DNA from: Euonymus europaeus
Lineage: Eukaryota; Streptophyta; Magnoliopsida; Celastrales; Celastraceae
Direction of reading: 5' to 3'
Length of the DNA stretch: 64,000 nucleotides
Assembly: GCA_963580455.1 (NCBI GenBank)
Contig: OY756972.1
Coordinates: 9,377,001 to 9,441,000 of the forward strand
The notes below the pieces were generated by a model. The model did not search any database, was not told the DNA's origin, and saw only the letters and a program-made list of their open reading frames with translations. This document shows, one piece after another, positions 43,248-55,990 of the stretch. Every line of letters starts with the position of its first letter. Within the stretch, counting starts at the first letter, position 1. Made by a program: the position numbers and the translations under genes.

Positions 43248-46200
43248 TTAAAACATACCAATTTTCGTGAACAAATGCGGATACTTCTCCTTCATTTTTG
43301 ACTCGAGTTCCCATGTGGCTTCTTCCGCCCCATGATACATCCACATAACTTTCACAAGTGGAATTACACTCGATCTTGTGACTTTATCTTGTCGATCCAG
43401 AATCTTTACCGGTTGAAGAGTGTAACTCCCATCTTCCTCAACTTCTAAGGTAGTCCAATCCAACACATGTGTAGAGTCTGGCTCATACTTCCGGAGCATA
43501 GAGACATGAAATACGTCCTGTACCTTTGAAAACTTCGGGGGAAGTGCCAAACGATATGCCACCGGTCCGACAAGCTCAAGAATCTCAAATGGCCCTACAA
43601 ACCTCGGTGCCAACTTTCCTTGCTTGCTGTACCGTTGTATGCCGCGTCTTGGACTAATTTTTAGGAATACCTTATCTCCAACTGCAAATTCTAATGGCCT
43701 TCTCCTCTGGTAAGAATATGACTTCTGTCGACTCAGAGCTGTGAGTAATCGCTTCTTGATCTCCTCAACCCGTTCCTTTGCTTCCTTGACCATATCTGGC
43801 CCTGAGACTACTTTCTCTCCCACCTCCGCCCAGCACAATGGTGACCGACAAGGCCTCCCATAAAGTGCCTCAAATGGTGCCATGCCGATACTGCTCTGAA
43901 ATGAATTGTTATAAACAAATTCCGCCAAATATATGTACCAGTCCCAGCCACCTCCAAAATCCACTACACATGCTCTAAGAATATCTTCTAAAATTTGTAT
44001 GGTTCTCTCGCTCTGCCCGTCACTTTGAGGATGATAAGCCGTACTGAAATCTAGCTTTGTACCCAAGGCTTCCTGTAGACTACTCCAGAATCTACCATGA
44101 ATCTTGGATCTCGATCTGACACGATAGATAAATGAACTCCATGTAACTTCACTATCTCCTTTACATACAAATTGCTCAAGGACTCCAACGAATCTGTCTT
44201 GTTCATTGGTAGAAAGTGTGCCAATTTGGTCAATCGATCCACAACTACCCAAACCGCATCGTATTTCCTCTGACTCATTGGTAGTCCCGTAACAAAGTCC
44301 ATCGTAATCATCTCCCATTTCCATTGCGCCACCGGAAGCGGTTGCAATAACCCTGTCGGCTTCTGATGCTCTCCTTTCACCTGTTGGCAAGTTAAACATT
44401 TTGCCACAAATCGAGCTACATCGGCCTTCATTCCTCGCCACCAGAAATTTCGCTTCAAGTCTTGATACATTTTTGTCCCGCCTGGATGCATGGCAAACCA
44501 GGAATGGTGTGCCTCTTTCAAGATCCCCTGACGCAGTTGTTCATTATCAGGAACCACTAACCTTCCCGCATATCTTACTCCGCCGTCACTTCCGCGAACC
44601 CATCCGGAACTTTCATCAACTACATCAAACGTTGGATCTCCATTTTGAGTATCCATAACCTTCTGTACGATCATCGATCTTGATGTCAAACTACTCAAAT
44701 ATATTTTCTCATCGTCTCGTAATTCCAACCTGAACTGATTTATCGTCTCTACCATTTCCCACTCATGCAGGAATAGACTAGCTACCCCATGTTTCCTACT
44801 TAAGGCATCTGCAACTACATTTGCTTTACCGGGATGGTATTGCAAATTGAAGTCAAAATCCTCCAAGTATTCCATCCACCTCCTCTGTCGTAGGTTTAGC
44901 TCCTTCTGGGTGAATAGATACTTGAGACTCTTGTGATCCGAGAATACCTCGAACCTTTCTCCGTAGAGATAGTATCGCCATTGTTTCAATGCAAAGACAA
45001 CCGCTGCGAGTTCCAAATCATGAACTGGGTAGTTCCTTTCGTGTGTTTTTAACAACCTTGAACCATACTCCACAACCCTTTCTCGTTGCATTAATACACA
45101 CGCTAATCCAACTCCAGATGCATCACAATACACCTGATAACCCACATCTCTTTCAGGAACTACTAGCACTGGGGGTGTTGTCAACCTTTTCTTCAAATCT
45201 TCAAATGCTGTCTCACACTCGTCCGTCCATACAAATGGTGTACCCTTCTTTGTTAACTGAGTCATAGGTGCAGCTACTCTTGAAAAGTCCTGAATGAACC
45301 TTCGGTAGTAGCCTGCCAACCCTAAGAAACTTCTTATCTCTGTTACATTCTTGGGTCTCGCCCAATTCAAAACCGATTCAACCTTTGAGTAGTCAACTGC
45401 TATGCCCTCCTGAGTGATTACATGTCGTAAAAATTTCACTTCTGTGGCCCAGAACTCACACTTGCTCAGTTTGGCATACAATTGATTTTCCCTCAATGTC
45501 TGTAGAACCACCCTTAAGTGTTCTTCATGCTCCTCTTCTGTGGCAGAGTAGATCAAGATATCGTCTATGAACACCACCACAAAGTTATCTAGGAATGGCC
45601 TAAGGATCCGTTGCATCAAATCCATAAATACCGCCGGGGCATTAGTTAATCCAAACGGCATTACCAAGAACTTATAATGCCCGTACCGAGTCCTAAACCC
45701 TGTCTTCTGAATGTCCTCATCCTTAATCCGTAGTTGATGATATCCTGATCTCAAATCAATCTTGGAGAAATGCCTAGCACCCCTCAATTGGTCAAATAAA
45801 TCATTAATCCTAGGCAACGGATACTTGTTCTTCACAGTCACTTTGTTCAGTTGCCTATAATCAATACACATCCTCAACGAGCCATCTTTCTTCTTCAAAA
45901 ATAATACTGGTGCTCCCCACGGGGACACACTCGGCCTAATAAATCCTAAATCCTGCAACTCTTCTAGTTGCGTCATCAATTCTTTCAACTCTGCTGGAGC
46001 CATCCGATCAGGCGGAATCGATATCGGTTTCACATTCGGATGTAGCTCTATAGCAAAGTCAATCTCCCTTTTCAGCGGTAATCCTGGCAACTCCTCTGGA
46101 AATACATCTATGAATTCCTCCACTACTCGAATCGGCGTAGTGAAGTCACCCTTAGGTGCTGAAGTCGTCAAGCTTGCAATCCCACAGTCTTGATACAAAG

Positions 46201-46636
46201 GATTTTCCAAGAAGTGTGGACAAGGAATCCCTTTCGATCCTTTCAACACAATCACTCCTCCCTCGGGTACTCTAAGCGTAATTTTTCTCTCCCAGAAATC
46301 TAGCAAACCATGGTGCTTTGTCAACCAATCTACTCCAAGGATTACATCAAAATCCTTGAAGTCCATCACATAAAAGTCGGCCTTAAGAGATATCTCTCCA
46401 AACCGACACTCACATCCAAAAATTTTCCCTTCTAAAGAAGTGAAATACCCAAACAGCGAAGACATCGTAAACATACGCCTTATAGGCGAAATTTCTAACC
46501 CAAGCAAATGTGCCAAACAACTAGTCATGAATGAGGATGTAGCCCCCGAATCAAACAACACCCTCGCCCAACAATTTGAAATAAGAAATGTACCTCCAAT
46601 GAAATTAGGATGCTCTGGTGCCTCTTGGTGTCCCAA
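43248..46636 (-). pseudogene. pol: E5 pol: protease, RT, RNase H, integrase, chromodomain
   Basis: One frame of 861 codons (46636-44051) begins in the gag-protease border. Protease D-S-G-A near residue 30, RT from about 190 (P-W-G-A-P-V-L-F) with catalytic F-I-D-D near 358, RNase H (Y-C-D-A-S-G-V-G) near 500, integrase zinc domain ([12 protein letters not shown]) near 715-760, and first core Asp (T-M-D-F-V-T-G). Near 44093 a one-base loss breaks the frame just after S-D-R-D-P-R-F. The rest of the core (Glu in D-G-Q-S-E-R), the C-terminal domain and a chromodomain (V-K-V-M-W-M-Y-H-G-A-E-E-A-T-W-E-L-E) continue in a second frame to 43248. Apart from this one shift pol looks complete. Confidence 0.85.
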
Positions 46637-48040
46637 ATCAAATGCTCGTGCCTGAGCCAGAACCGGCTGCTGTTGCTGAATCTGCTGCTGTGGTCTACCA
46701 CCTCGTCCTCTTCCTCCAACTGGAACTGTAGAAGGCAGAGCTGGAACTGGTGCTAGAGGTGGTAATCCCGATGCCTGAGACTGTGCCTGCTGTGTAGTAC
46801 CACCACCCTGTGGACATTCATTCCGCTTGTGCCCTATAAGATTACACCCATAACACTTCGGACCCGTGGCCCTGCATTGATCCTTTTTATGCCCTTCTTT
46901 ACCACATCGAAAACATGTGATCTTTCCACCATGTGGCCTAGGCCCCTTGCCTCGGTCCCCTTTCTGATTGTGAGAGTCAGTCCTCTATTTCTTTTGACTA
47001 CCTCCACTTGTGGATGAAGAGGTCCGTCCTTTCTGGGCGTCCTAATACTATCAGGAGTTTCTCTTCTTCTGTTCAAACCTCAATGCCATATTCACTATCT
47101 CAGCATAGGTCTGAACTCTAGTAGCAAGCACCATCTCACCCAAACTTGGAATCAATCCATCACAATACCTTTCTGCCTTGCTCTCCTCATCCGGAGCAAA
47201 CTTCCTACCATACTTATATAGCTCTTCATACCTCTTTGTATATTGTGACACCGTCATGTCTGGTGTCTGTACAAACTCCAAATATTGTTTGGCCTGATCG
47301 GCTTGAAAAGTACGTGGAACAAACCGCTCCGTAAACAATAATTCAAAAAAAGCCCACGTCAGTTCATACTTTCTCGAGCCTAAGGAATTCCACCAATCAT
47401 AGGCATCACCTCTCAGATAATAAAACACCAACTTCACTCTCCGGTCATCCGGTATGACTAGAGTATCAAATCTTGCTCCCAGTTGATGCAACCATTCTTC
47501 AGCTTCTCGACCTTCCCCCTCTCCGGAAAAGATAGGAGGACTTGTCTTTCTCAACTAGTCAACCTCGTACATTTCCCTACCCAATCCTTTCATGAATCCT
47601 GTTTCAGTACCAGCCCCTGAAGCCTGCCCCTCGGTACGAGCCTCAGGTGTTCTAGCAAGCTGGTTTGTCACCACCTGAGTTAGGTTTATCATTGCACTTG
47701 CCAATGCTTCTAAAGTCACTGGTTGACCACCCAAGATGGTAGAAGCAACCTACACTGTCGGAGGTGCCTCCACATGCCCTGGAGCAACCTCGGGAGCCGT
47801 CTCCTGTCCCCCGGTCTGAATATCATCACCCAGTTGTTGTTCTTCCAGCACTGTATCCTCCTCCCTGATCTCTGTACACAACCCCGGTACTGATCCCTGT
47901 GTGCTGGGAGTGCGGCTAGTGGTGCGCGTTACTCCCCTCCCACGACTTCGACCTCGGCCCCGAGGTCTATCACCTCTTCCCCCATCAGTAGGGGTCTCAG
48001 TCGTAGCTCTCGACGCTTGTGTCGTCCTACGAGTGTCCAT
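46637..48040 (-). pseudogene. gag: E5 gag
   Basis: The start M-D-T-R-R-T-T-Q at 48040 parallels the start of E2 and E6 gag. A G/R-rich N-terminus is followed by a TAG at 47750, a second TAG at 47555 (after M-Y-E-V-D), the gag core (W-L-H-Q-L-G-A... Y-D-W-W-N-S-L-G, 47554-47051) and two CCHC knuckles (C-F-R-C-G-K-E-G-H and C-Y-G-C-N-L-I-G-H, about 46925-46810), then a Q-rich link to protease. Further stops near 47048 and 46988 lie between core and knuckles in the frames I followed. Shell and RNA-packaging protein in the intact element. Confidence 0.8.
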
Positions 48041-48196
48041 CTGTGCCACAACAGATAACACTATTTAATACCAAATGGATAACGAGGATTTAAAGGGAAA
48101 GAGTACGTACCGGATCTGCAGAGGTCGTGACATGGTCTGGAGACTACTAACATACAACTAGGACCCAACCCCAGATCCTACGTAGAGGCGTAACCT

Positions 48197-48209
48197 CGCT
48201 CCGATACCA
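48197..48209 (-). promoter_or_regulatory. E5 primer-binding site (Met tRNA type)
   Basis: Minus strand TGGTATCGGAGCG, three bases after the LTR end; one change from the initiator methionine tRNA complement. Confidence 0.8.
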
Positions 48210-48212
48210 AAC

Positions 48213-50188
48213 TGTAACGCCCCGACCTGGGAGGCACTACTGTTTAAACCTAATTTAATATCTATAAGATATTAAATCTCTACATTATCACAAAAGATTA
48301 AATCTTAATTTCTCCAACTAAATCCGTAAATTTCAACCGAAATTTCGGCAGCATCTCCCCGTCTATCGGAGAATGCCCACCTGAAATACGCAGCACATAT
48401 TTAGCAATATATAAGGCCTCCGGCCATCACATCACAAGCAATCACAATCCTAGGCAGGGCCACAGGCCATCGACAGCATGCATCCGCAATACATAATAAA
48501 TCACAATCATCATACATGTATCAACATACAATATCACAATAAGATTCATTCCCAGGTACAGGAGTCCTATCACAAGGCACCCTCCTATCCGTACCATCCA
48601 CACACCGTCAAGGTGTTCATAAACGTAGTCACATACACAATCCTCAATTCATGCATAAAATATCAAACATAATAAAGAAAATTAATTCTTTATTCTTACC
48701 CATCCTAGTGTCTCCAGTTGGCACCATGTCATCCCACCTCCTACAGATCCACAGTGCCGGTATCCGTACCAGTCTTGCCTGTGTGGAAAGGAAATACAGA
48801 AAAGGGTGAGCAATGGCTCAGTAGGGGTAATGAGGATAACAAAATATAGTAGCTGAATAAAAAGATTAAGTCCATGTAGCAACATGCCAAGACTATGAAT
48901 CACCATAACAAATACTCATCAAACCATGGTCTCGTTTCCTACCGTGAGTCCCAGTGGGACAACGCCTCGGCATCCATCCCCACACATCGATATCGGTGAA
49001 CACTGCCACCATACGACTCAATAAGGAAACCATGACCAATTACAAGACACCAGTCTTGTCCATACTGACTCGGGTTCTCTGAACCGATTCCTCGGAATCT
49101 CAGTATGTTGCCTCATATAGGAGTCATTCGGTTGCAACCAAGCCGAGGTTCCACAACCCTCCTCCCATATGACGTTCACACAACCTACGGAAGTCACGAA
49201 ACCATATTCGCACTTCCATGTGGCTTTAATGCAACAATGTTATGCCATGAATTTAATATAGCAATAAACAAATCCTAGTTATATATTTAACTAGCCATGA
49301 TGCATGAATAAGAACCAAACATGCTTGATATAAGATCAAGCAATCAACCGGAAATGCAAGCTAATATTTAGGAAAATTCGAGAATAACCCTAGGTTCGTT
49401 CTTCCCTAGAGAGCAAATAGGGAAAAACACAAACATGAATAACAATAAAGATTAAAAATGCATTTTTAGATAACAAGAAATAATCGGAAGATTGGGCTAG
49501 AATCCCCTACCTCGAATCCACGTAATTTCACCAAAAATCGAAAATATCCAATTTCTAGGGTTTGAACCCCCAACCTAATATATGGCAAATTCACAACCCA
49601 TTTCACAATTTATATCTCTCTAATAACATATACCAATGTAAATTAAACCATAATCTAACAAATACATACACAATTAAGTATAACCCATAAAACCTAACTA
49701 TGAAAATCTATAGAAAACCTTACCTTAACCTTGAAATCTTTGACAAATTATTGTTGAATCTTGTTAAGCACCTCAATCTTGCCCCAAAACTCACTCTTTT
49801 CTTCTCCCCCTTTCTTCCTCTTTCTTTCTTCTTTCTTTCTCTTCTCTCTCGACTTCACTCTGTCGCTTCTTGTTTTTTTGTTTGTGAAATTTCATTTCAT
49901 TTTTTTTTCTAAATTGGGACTTGGCCACAAATTGACCATCTCACGTGGCCAATTTGTGGCCCATAATTGCCCACTTTCGGTGGGCAATTACATGCCCACC
50001 GAAAGTGGACATTTGTTTTGTTTTTTTTTTAAATTAATTAATAAAATTTACTTATTTAATTTTATTAATTACAAATCCATTCGTAGTCTAGTTTAACTCA
50101 ATACTTGGTATTCTCCCAAACTCGAAATAACAATAATAATTGCTATTATTATTTTTCTTCTTGAATATTTTCGGGTCGGGGTATTACA
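48213..50188 (-). repeat. E5 5' LTR
   Basis: 1,976 bp, same ends as 41081-43212. Compared with it, blocks matching about 42522-42605 and 42628-42695 are missing (joins at ATAATCTAAC and AGTATAACCC), each at short direct repeats. Confidence 0.85.
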
Positions 50189-50506
50189 GTTAAGCTGTGA
50201 GAGCGTTAGGCCGTTGTTTGCTCGCTGTAAAAGTCCAATCGACAAAATCCCTCAGAAAGTCATACGGTAGACTTCTAAAACTCCATCCTTATGACATCGT
50301 TTATCCGTAACCTTAGTAAAAGAAACACTAAAAGTTCAACATCTACAAATCAAATCCAAGTTTTATCCAGAAAAATATTGAAGAATTGGTTTTTTCTGAT
50401 ATTGATGAAGTTTGAAACAAATGGACTATTCCAAAAATTGAACCATCTCATATTTACAAAAGGGGATCTTTCTCTCTTAAAACTTCCTACATCGTTAAAA
50501 CGGTTG
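50189..50506 (+). pseudogene. Endogenous petuvirus-like pararetrovirus: leader and polyprotein N-terminus
   Basis: The first ~100 bp after E5 look like viral leader. An ATG at 50291 (M-T-S-F-I-R) opens a frame that leaves its register after about 35 codons. The sequence that should follow lies in other frames up to 50506, where E6 is inserted. E6 duplicated GGTTG (50502-50506 and 59711-59715), so this part and 59711 onward were once continuous. The assignment to a caulimovirid with one large polyprotein, as in petuviruses, rests on the domain order seen to the right. Not intact. Confidence 0.65.
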
Positions 50507-51479
50507 TGTGGCGCCACGATCCGGGTACGCCACGAGTGCCTCTCTCCCCGTATATCGGAGAGTCCCCGCCTGCATCAGAAACGCGCAGCAGAAAATTCAA
50601 TCCATCACACTAGCAACCTAGCTAGGCCTCAGGCCTCAATCACATGCAATCCTGATCCTAGGGGCCTCAGGTCATCCACTACCAGCATGCACAAACTGAT
50701 AGTAATAAACACATCAATAAATTTACAATATCATATAACCGTAAATTCAAACTCTGCATACATCATGCATACACCCTCTGGTGCCAAATGGTTATAAGCA
50801 TATCATGAATAATCATCAATACATCGTATACAAAACACGTGCTTAGAGTATCTCTCTAGCACCCACATCCTACCGAGGGCCATCCATGTCACATCCCGCT
50901 CTCATTGATCCGCACCACTGGTACCTGTACCTGTACCAGTATCACCTGTGGGGAGGAAAAGAAAGTAGAGAGTGAGCAAGAAGTTCAGTAGGGTTAAGAG
51001 TATAAAGAGTAATAAGGCCTTATCCAAAACAATAGGATATGCAACAGTATGAAATCTACCACATCCACGTATACTCAACAATCACATAAAACATCAATCC
51101 GGGCAATCCCCTCATGAGCAAACCTCATAGATACCATGGCTCGTTCCATCTGATATCGAACGTGAGCAAACTCACCACATCAACTCATCAATATCATGGT
51201 CGTTATCCATGTCATATTGAATAGGAGCAAGCTCCCTAACATCAAACGCTCTTGGATTACCCGGTTGCGTGATCCCATCATGCCCGCACCATTCCAGGCA
51301 AGGTCCTTCATTAATCGTACCTCTAGTGCGTTATCCTACAAGGAGTTCACATGACTTGGTGGTAACTCTCATCACCTCGTCATCCCTCCAAGTAGCTTTC
51401 AAGAATCCTAAGGATCTCGGAGTTCATACTCGAAGTCCAATGCAATTCTAATGCGTTTATGCTATGACATGCCGAAAAG

Positions 51480-51526
<47 letters not shown>

Positions 51527-52632
51527 CATCCTACATATATATGTACATAACTACCATGATGCATGAATGGAATCAAATTGTGCCCATAGATGATGGAACA
51601 CACACAAAAGGGTCATGCAACATCAAGAATTACAATATCCAAAAGCAAGGTTTGTTTCCCCTTAGAAGCAATTAAGGCGGAAACACAAATAAATGACCAA
51701 TGAAGAATCGAAACGCTCTTTAGAATATCGAGAATAAACGATAGAAAGAATGGTTGGAAATCGCCTACCTCGTGTCGAGCAATTCACCAAAATCCACAAT
51801 TAGGGTTTCAACCCGTTTCACCCAACCTAACAATTTCACACAATCGAACTCTAATAATCGTCCAAGCATCTCAACATATCATAACCCATAAGAATTTAAA
51901 CCACTAAAATGAGAAAACTTACTTTCTCTCTCTAGGATTCCTCTCAACCCCCAAACTTCAACCTTATGGAACTCAACTCCAAAACAAGAATCAAACCTAC
52001 ATATACAACCACATATGACCTAGGATTAACATATCTAGACCATAGGAATCAACTCTAAACAAAACTAACAAGATCTACTCAAAAACCCTAGAAATGAAAT
52101 AATGAAGAAACTTACCTCCAAGGCTTGAATCTTCCTTGAGTCTTCTCTAAATCTCCAAAACCAAGCTTCAATCTCCAAAAATCACCTCAAATACTCTTCT
52201 CTCTCTAGAATCGTCACTCTCTCTCTCTAGGATGAACCAAAACCAGACATTTCCCTAAAATGGCTCGCTGGAGCCTTTTTGAAAACACTGGTTGCGCCTA
52301 GGCGCTACTCTGGGCGCCATCCTGGGCATGCAGGGTTTTCACGCCCAGGCGAGGTGCGCCTTGGCGACCGCCGAGGCGCCTATGCGCTTACTCCATGCCG
52401 CCTTACCCACTGGATTTCCCTCTCATCCGCGCCCATCCTCTGCTTGCTGGACTGAGCGCTGCGCCTAGGCGCCCTGAGGTGCGCCCAGTTCAGTGCCTCC
52501 TCATCCAGTCTTCCTCCTTGCATGCATTCCTGTCACTCACTGGACTAGGCGCCCCCTGGTGCGCCTAGTCCAGTTTTCCCCCTTTGTTCCAACATCAAAA
52601 TTTCATTTTTTATTTTGGGTCGAGGTTTCACA
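50507..52632 (-). repeat. E6 3' LTR
   Basis: Plus strand TGTGGCGCCACGATCC...CGAGGTTTCACA, 2,126 bp. It lacks about 80 bp near its left end that 57619 onward has (TTGCATCGTCC...GGTGGCATC), lost between CTCTC words. It contains a (TA)n tract at about 51488-51523 and the GC-rich palindromic block at about 52290-52575. Confidence 0.85.
52539..52574 (-). repeat. E6 LTR inverted repeat (homologue of 8649-8697)
   Basis: ACTGGACTAGGCGC (52539-52552) and GCGCCTAGTCCAGT (52561-52574) are perfect 14-bp complements. Compared with E2 one base pair is exchanged (A-T in E2, G-C here) on both arms. Confidence 0.85.
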
Positions 52633-53994
52633 TCCTCCCTGCCTTAATAAAATTTCGTCCCGAAATTTAACTACACACATAACTGAATCTCCGAACAATT
52701 CCGGGTACTTCTCTTTCATTCTGGATTCCAACTCCCAAGTTGCTTCTTCAACTCCGTGATACATCCACATCACCTTTACTAATGGAATCACACTCGACCT
52801 CGTCACTTTGTTCTGTCGGTCTAGAATCTTCACCTGTTGAAAAGTGTAACTCCCATCTTCCTCAACTTCCAACGTAATCCAATCTATCACATGCGATGGA
52901 TCCGGCTCATATTTCCGAAGCATTGATACATGGAATACATTGTGAACCTTCTCAAGCTTCGGTGGAAGTGCCAAACGGTATGCCACCGGTCCAACTGTCT
53001 CCAAAATCTCAAATGGCCCCACAAATCTCGGTGCCAACTTCCCATGCTTGCTATACCTCTGAATTCCACGTCTCGGACTAACCTTCAAGAAAACCTTATC
53101 GCCTATAGTGAACTCCAATGGTCTCCTCCTCCGGTCAGCATAAGACTTCTGTCGGCTCTGCGTGGAGATCAACCGCCTTTGGATCTCATCAACTCTCTCT
53201 CGAGCTTCTTTGACCATCTCCGGTCCCGAAACAACTTTCTCACCAACCTCCGCCCAACACAAAGACGACCTACAAGGCCTCCCGTAGAGCGCCTCGTAAG
53301 GTGCCATTCCGATACTACTTTGGAAAGAGTTGTTATACACAAACTCCACCAAATGTAAGTACCGATCCCAACTTCCTCCAAAGTCAACTACACATGCCCA
53401 TAGCATATCTTCTAAAATCTGTATGGTTCTTTCACTTTGCCCATCACTCTGAGGATGATAAACTGTAGAGAAATCCAACTTCGTTCCCAATGCCTCCTGT
53501 AAACTACTCCAGAATCTACCTGTGAACCACGGGTCTCGGTCTGACACAATAGATAATGGAATTCCGTGAAGTCTCACGATCTCCTTAACATACATAGTAC
53601 TCAAGGTCTCCAACGAATTCGTCTTGTTCATGGCTAAGAAGTGTATAGACTTGGTCAATCTGTCCACTATCACCCAAACCGTGACATGCCTCCTCTAAGT
53701 CATTGGCAACGCCATCACAAAGTCCATCGTGATCCTCTCCCATTTCCATTGTGCTACCGGTAAGGGTTGCAACAATCCAGCTGGTCTCTGATGTTCTGCC
53801 TTCACTTGTTGACAAGTAAGACACTTCATCACAAATCTAGCTATATCGGCCTTCATTCCCTTCCACCAAAAACTCTGCCTCAAGTCTTGGTACATCTTCG
53901 TACCCCCGGGATGCATAGCAAACCAAGAATGAAGTGCTTCCTTTAGAATCTCTTGCCTCAACTCATCATCTTCGGGAACCACTAACCTTCCCAC
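52603..53994 (-). pseudogene. pol: E6 integrase with chromodomain
   Basis: Piece 1 (53994-53695) holds the zinc domain ([15 protein letters not shown]) and first core Asp (T-M-D-F-V-M). A TAG follows where E2 has CAG. Piece 2 (53673-52603) holds the second Asp (S-D-R-D-P-W-F), the Glu (D-G-Q-S-E-R), the C-terminal domain (G-D-K-V-F-L-K-V-S-P-R-R-G) and the chromodomain (V-K-V-M-W-M-Y-H-G-V-E-E-A-T-W-E-L-E). The frame runs past the polypurine tract into the LTR before stopping, unlike E2 where a TAA intervenes. Integrase inserts element DNA into the nucleus; the chromodomain probably guides it to marked chromatin. Confidence 0.8.
52633..52652 (-). promoter_or_regulatory. E6 polypurine tract
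   Basis: Minus strand TTTATTAAGGCAGGGAGGA directly precedes the LTR start TGTGAAACC; two pyrimidines interrupt it. Confidence 0.75.
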
Positions 53995-55407
53995 ATATCG
54001 TACTCCACCATCATTCCCTCGAACCTATCCCAGACTCTCATCAATCACATCAAATGTATGATCTCCATTATTTGCATCTATAACCTTCTGAACCATCTTA
54101 GGTCTCGAAGTTATAGAACACAAATGAATCATTTCTTCTTGACTCTTCAACTCTAATCCAAACTCATTGATTGTCTCCATAATTCCCTACTCATGCATGA
54201 ATAGGCTAGAAATCTTCTTCTTCCTACTCAATGCATCCGCGACTACATTTGCTTTACCGAGATGGTATTGCAAATCGAAGTCGAAGTCCTCCAAGTATTC
54301 CATCCACCTCCTTTGAAGCAAATTCAATTCCCTTTGGGTGAATAGATACTTGAGGCTCTAGTGATCCGAAAACACTTCAAATCTCTCTCCGTAAAGATAA
54401 TACCTCCATTGCTTAAGTGCAAACACCACTGTCGTTAACTCCAAATCATCCATCGGATAATTCCTCTCATGTGCCTTGAGCAACCTTGAACCATACTCTA
54501 TCACTCAGCCCTGTTGCATCAACACACAACCTAAACCGACTCTAGATGCATCGTAATACACCTGGTAGCCTACATTTCTTTCCGGAACCACTAACACTGG
54601 AGGTGTTGTCAACCTCTTCTTCAACTCCTCAAATGTGGCCTTACACTCGTCGGTCCACACAGACGGTGTGCCCTTCTTTGTAAGCTGCGTCATCGGCGAA
54701 GCAACTCTCGAAAAATCCTCAATAAATCTCCGGCAGTAACCCGCCAATCCTAGAAAACTCCGGATCTCTATCACATTCTTTGGTCTCTCCCAATTCAAAA
54801 CCGACTCAACCTTGGAGTAGTCAACCGCTATGCCTTCTTGAGTGATCACATGGCCTAGGAACTTCACTTCCGTGGCCCAAAATTCACACTTACTAAATTT
54901 AGCATACAGTTGATTCTCCCTCAACGTCTGTAACACTACTCTCAAGTGTTCTTCATGCTCTTCCTCTGTAGGAGAATAGATCAATATATCATCTATAAAC
55001 ACCACCACAAAGTTACCCAAAAACGGTCTAAGAACCCTTTTCATTGGGTCCATGAACACCGCTGGGGCATTTGTCAACCCAAACGGCATCACAAGAAACT
55101 CATAATGCCCATAACGAGTTCTAAACGCTGTTTTCTGGATATCCTCATCCTTAATTCTCAACTGATGATAACCTGACCTCAAGTCAATCTTAGAGAAATG
55201 CCTAGCACCTCTCAATTGGTCAAACAAATCATTGATCCTAGGCAATGGATACTTATTCCTCACTGTAACCTTATTCAACTGCCTATAATCAATACACATC
55301 CTCAAACTTCCGTCTTTCTTCTTGACGAACAACACCGGTGCTCCCCATGGGGACACACTCGGTCTAATGAACCCCAAGTCTAGCAACTCCTCTAATTGAG
55401 AATTCAA
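53995..55407 (-). pseudogene. pol: E6 reverse transcriptase and RNase H
   Basis: RT is open for 300 codons (55407-54505): P-W-G-A-P-V-L-F-V near residue 17, [10 protein letters not shown] near 70, and catalytic F-I-D-D near 145. The frame stops at 54505 just inside RNase H (after V-L-M-Q-Q-G). RNase H continues in the same frame with further TAG/TGA stops, for example within S-D-H-*-S-L-K-Y (about 54360) and near 54190 and 54030. Upstream, a TAG at about 55419 separates it from protease. Confidence 0.8.
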
Positions 55408-55416
55408 CTCCTTCGA

Positions 55417-55990
55417 CTATGCTGGAGCCATCCGATACGACAGAATCGAAATCGGCTTGACATGCGGATGTAACTCAATAGCAAAGTCAATCTCCCTCTT
55501 CGGAGGTAATCCCAACAACTCTTCCGGAAATACGTCCATAAACTCTTCCCCTACCCGAATCATAGTAGCTACATCTCCCTTAGGAACCGAAGTCACCAAA
55601 CTTGCAACTCTACAATCCTGATACGAAGGGTTATCCATGAAATGAGGGCATGGTATCCCCTTCGATCCCTGTAAATGAATCACCCCACCCTCTGATACTC
55701 TAAGAGTGATCCTCCTTTGCCAAAAGTCAACCACTCCTTCGTGCTTTGTCAACCAATCAACTCCGAGTATCACATCGAAGTTTTTGAAATCTAACACATA
55801 AAATCAGCTTGTAGAGATATTTCTCCAAACCGACACTAACAACCGAACACTACTCCCTCCAACGTGGTAAAGTGCCCGAATGGTGAGGACACCGTAAACA
55901 TTCTTCTAATCGGCGAAATCTCCACCGCTAGTGCGTTCGCTAACGAACTAGTAATAAATGAGGAGGTAGCTCCAAAATCAAACAAGACTC
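55417..55990 (-). pseudogene. pol: E6 protease
   Basis: The active-site loop reads D-F-G-A-T-S-S-F; E2 and E5 have D-S-G-A, so the conserved Ser is Phe here. A stop near 55836 separates this from the second part ([10 protein letters not shown], 55797-55417). A retropepsin of this kind cleaves gag-pol in the particle; with the loop change and the stop this copy is inactive. Confidence 0.75.

Larger units (their letters stand above)
41081..50188 (-). mobile_element. E5: nearly complete Tekay-type chromovirus
   Basis: On the minus strand: 5' LTR (50188-48213), methionine-tRNA primer site, gag, pol with protease, RT, RNase H, integrase and chromodomain, polypurine tract and 3' LTR (43212-41081). 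Flanks ATTAA and GTTAA agree at 4 of 5 bases as target duplication. The LTRs are very similar but the 5' one lacks two blocks of about 70-85 bp. The coding region has two gag stops and one integrase frameshift, the best preserved chromovirus in the window. It is related to but a different family from E2 and E6. Confidence 0.85.

Noticed and set aside
44401..46655. Plus-strand frames opposite E5 pol (for example 44989-45267)
   Set aside because: Shadows of the conserved minus-strand pol; no independent domain.
51488..51523. (TA)n tracts here and at 58625-58653, 34738-34772 and 9786-9801 as functional elements
   Set aside because: Ordinary microsatellites of variable length within LTRs.
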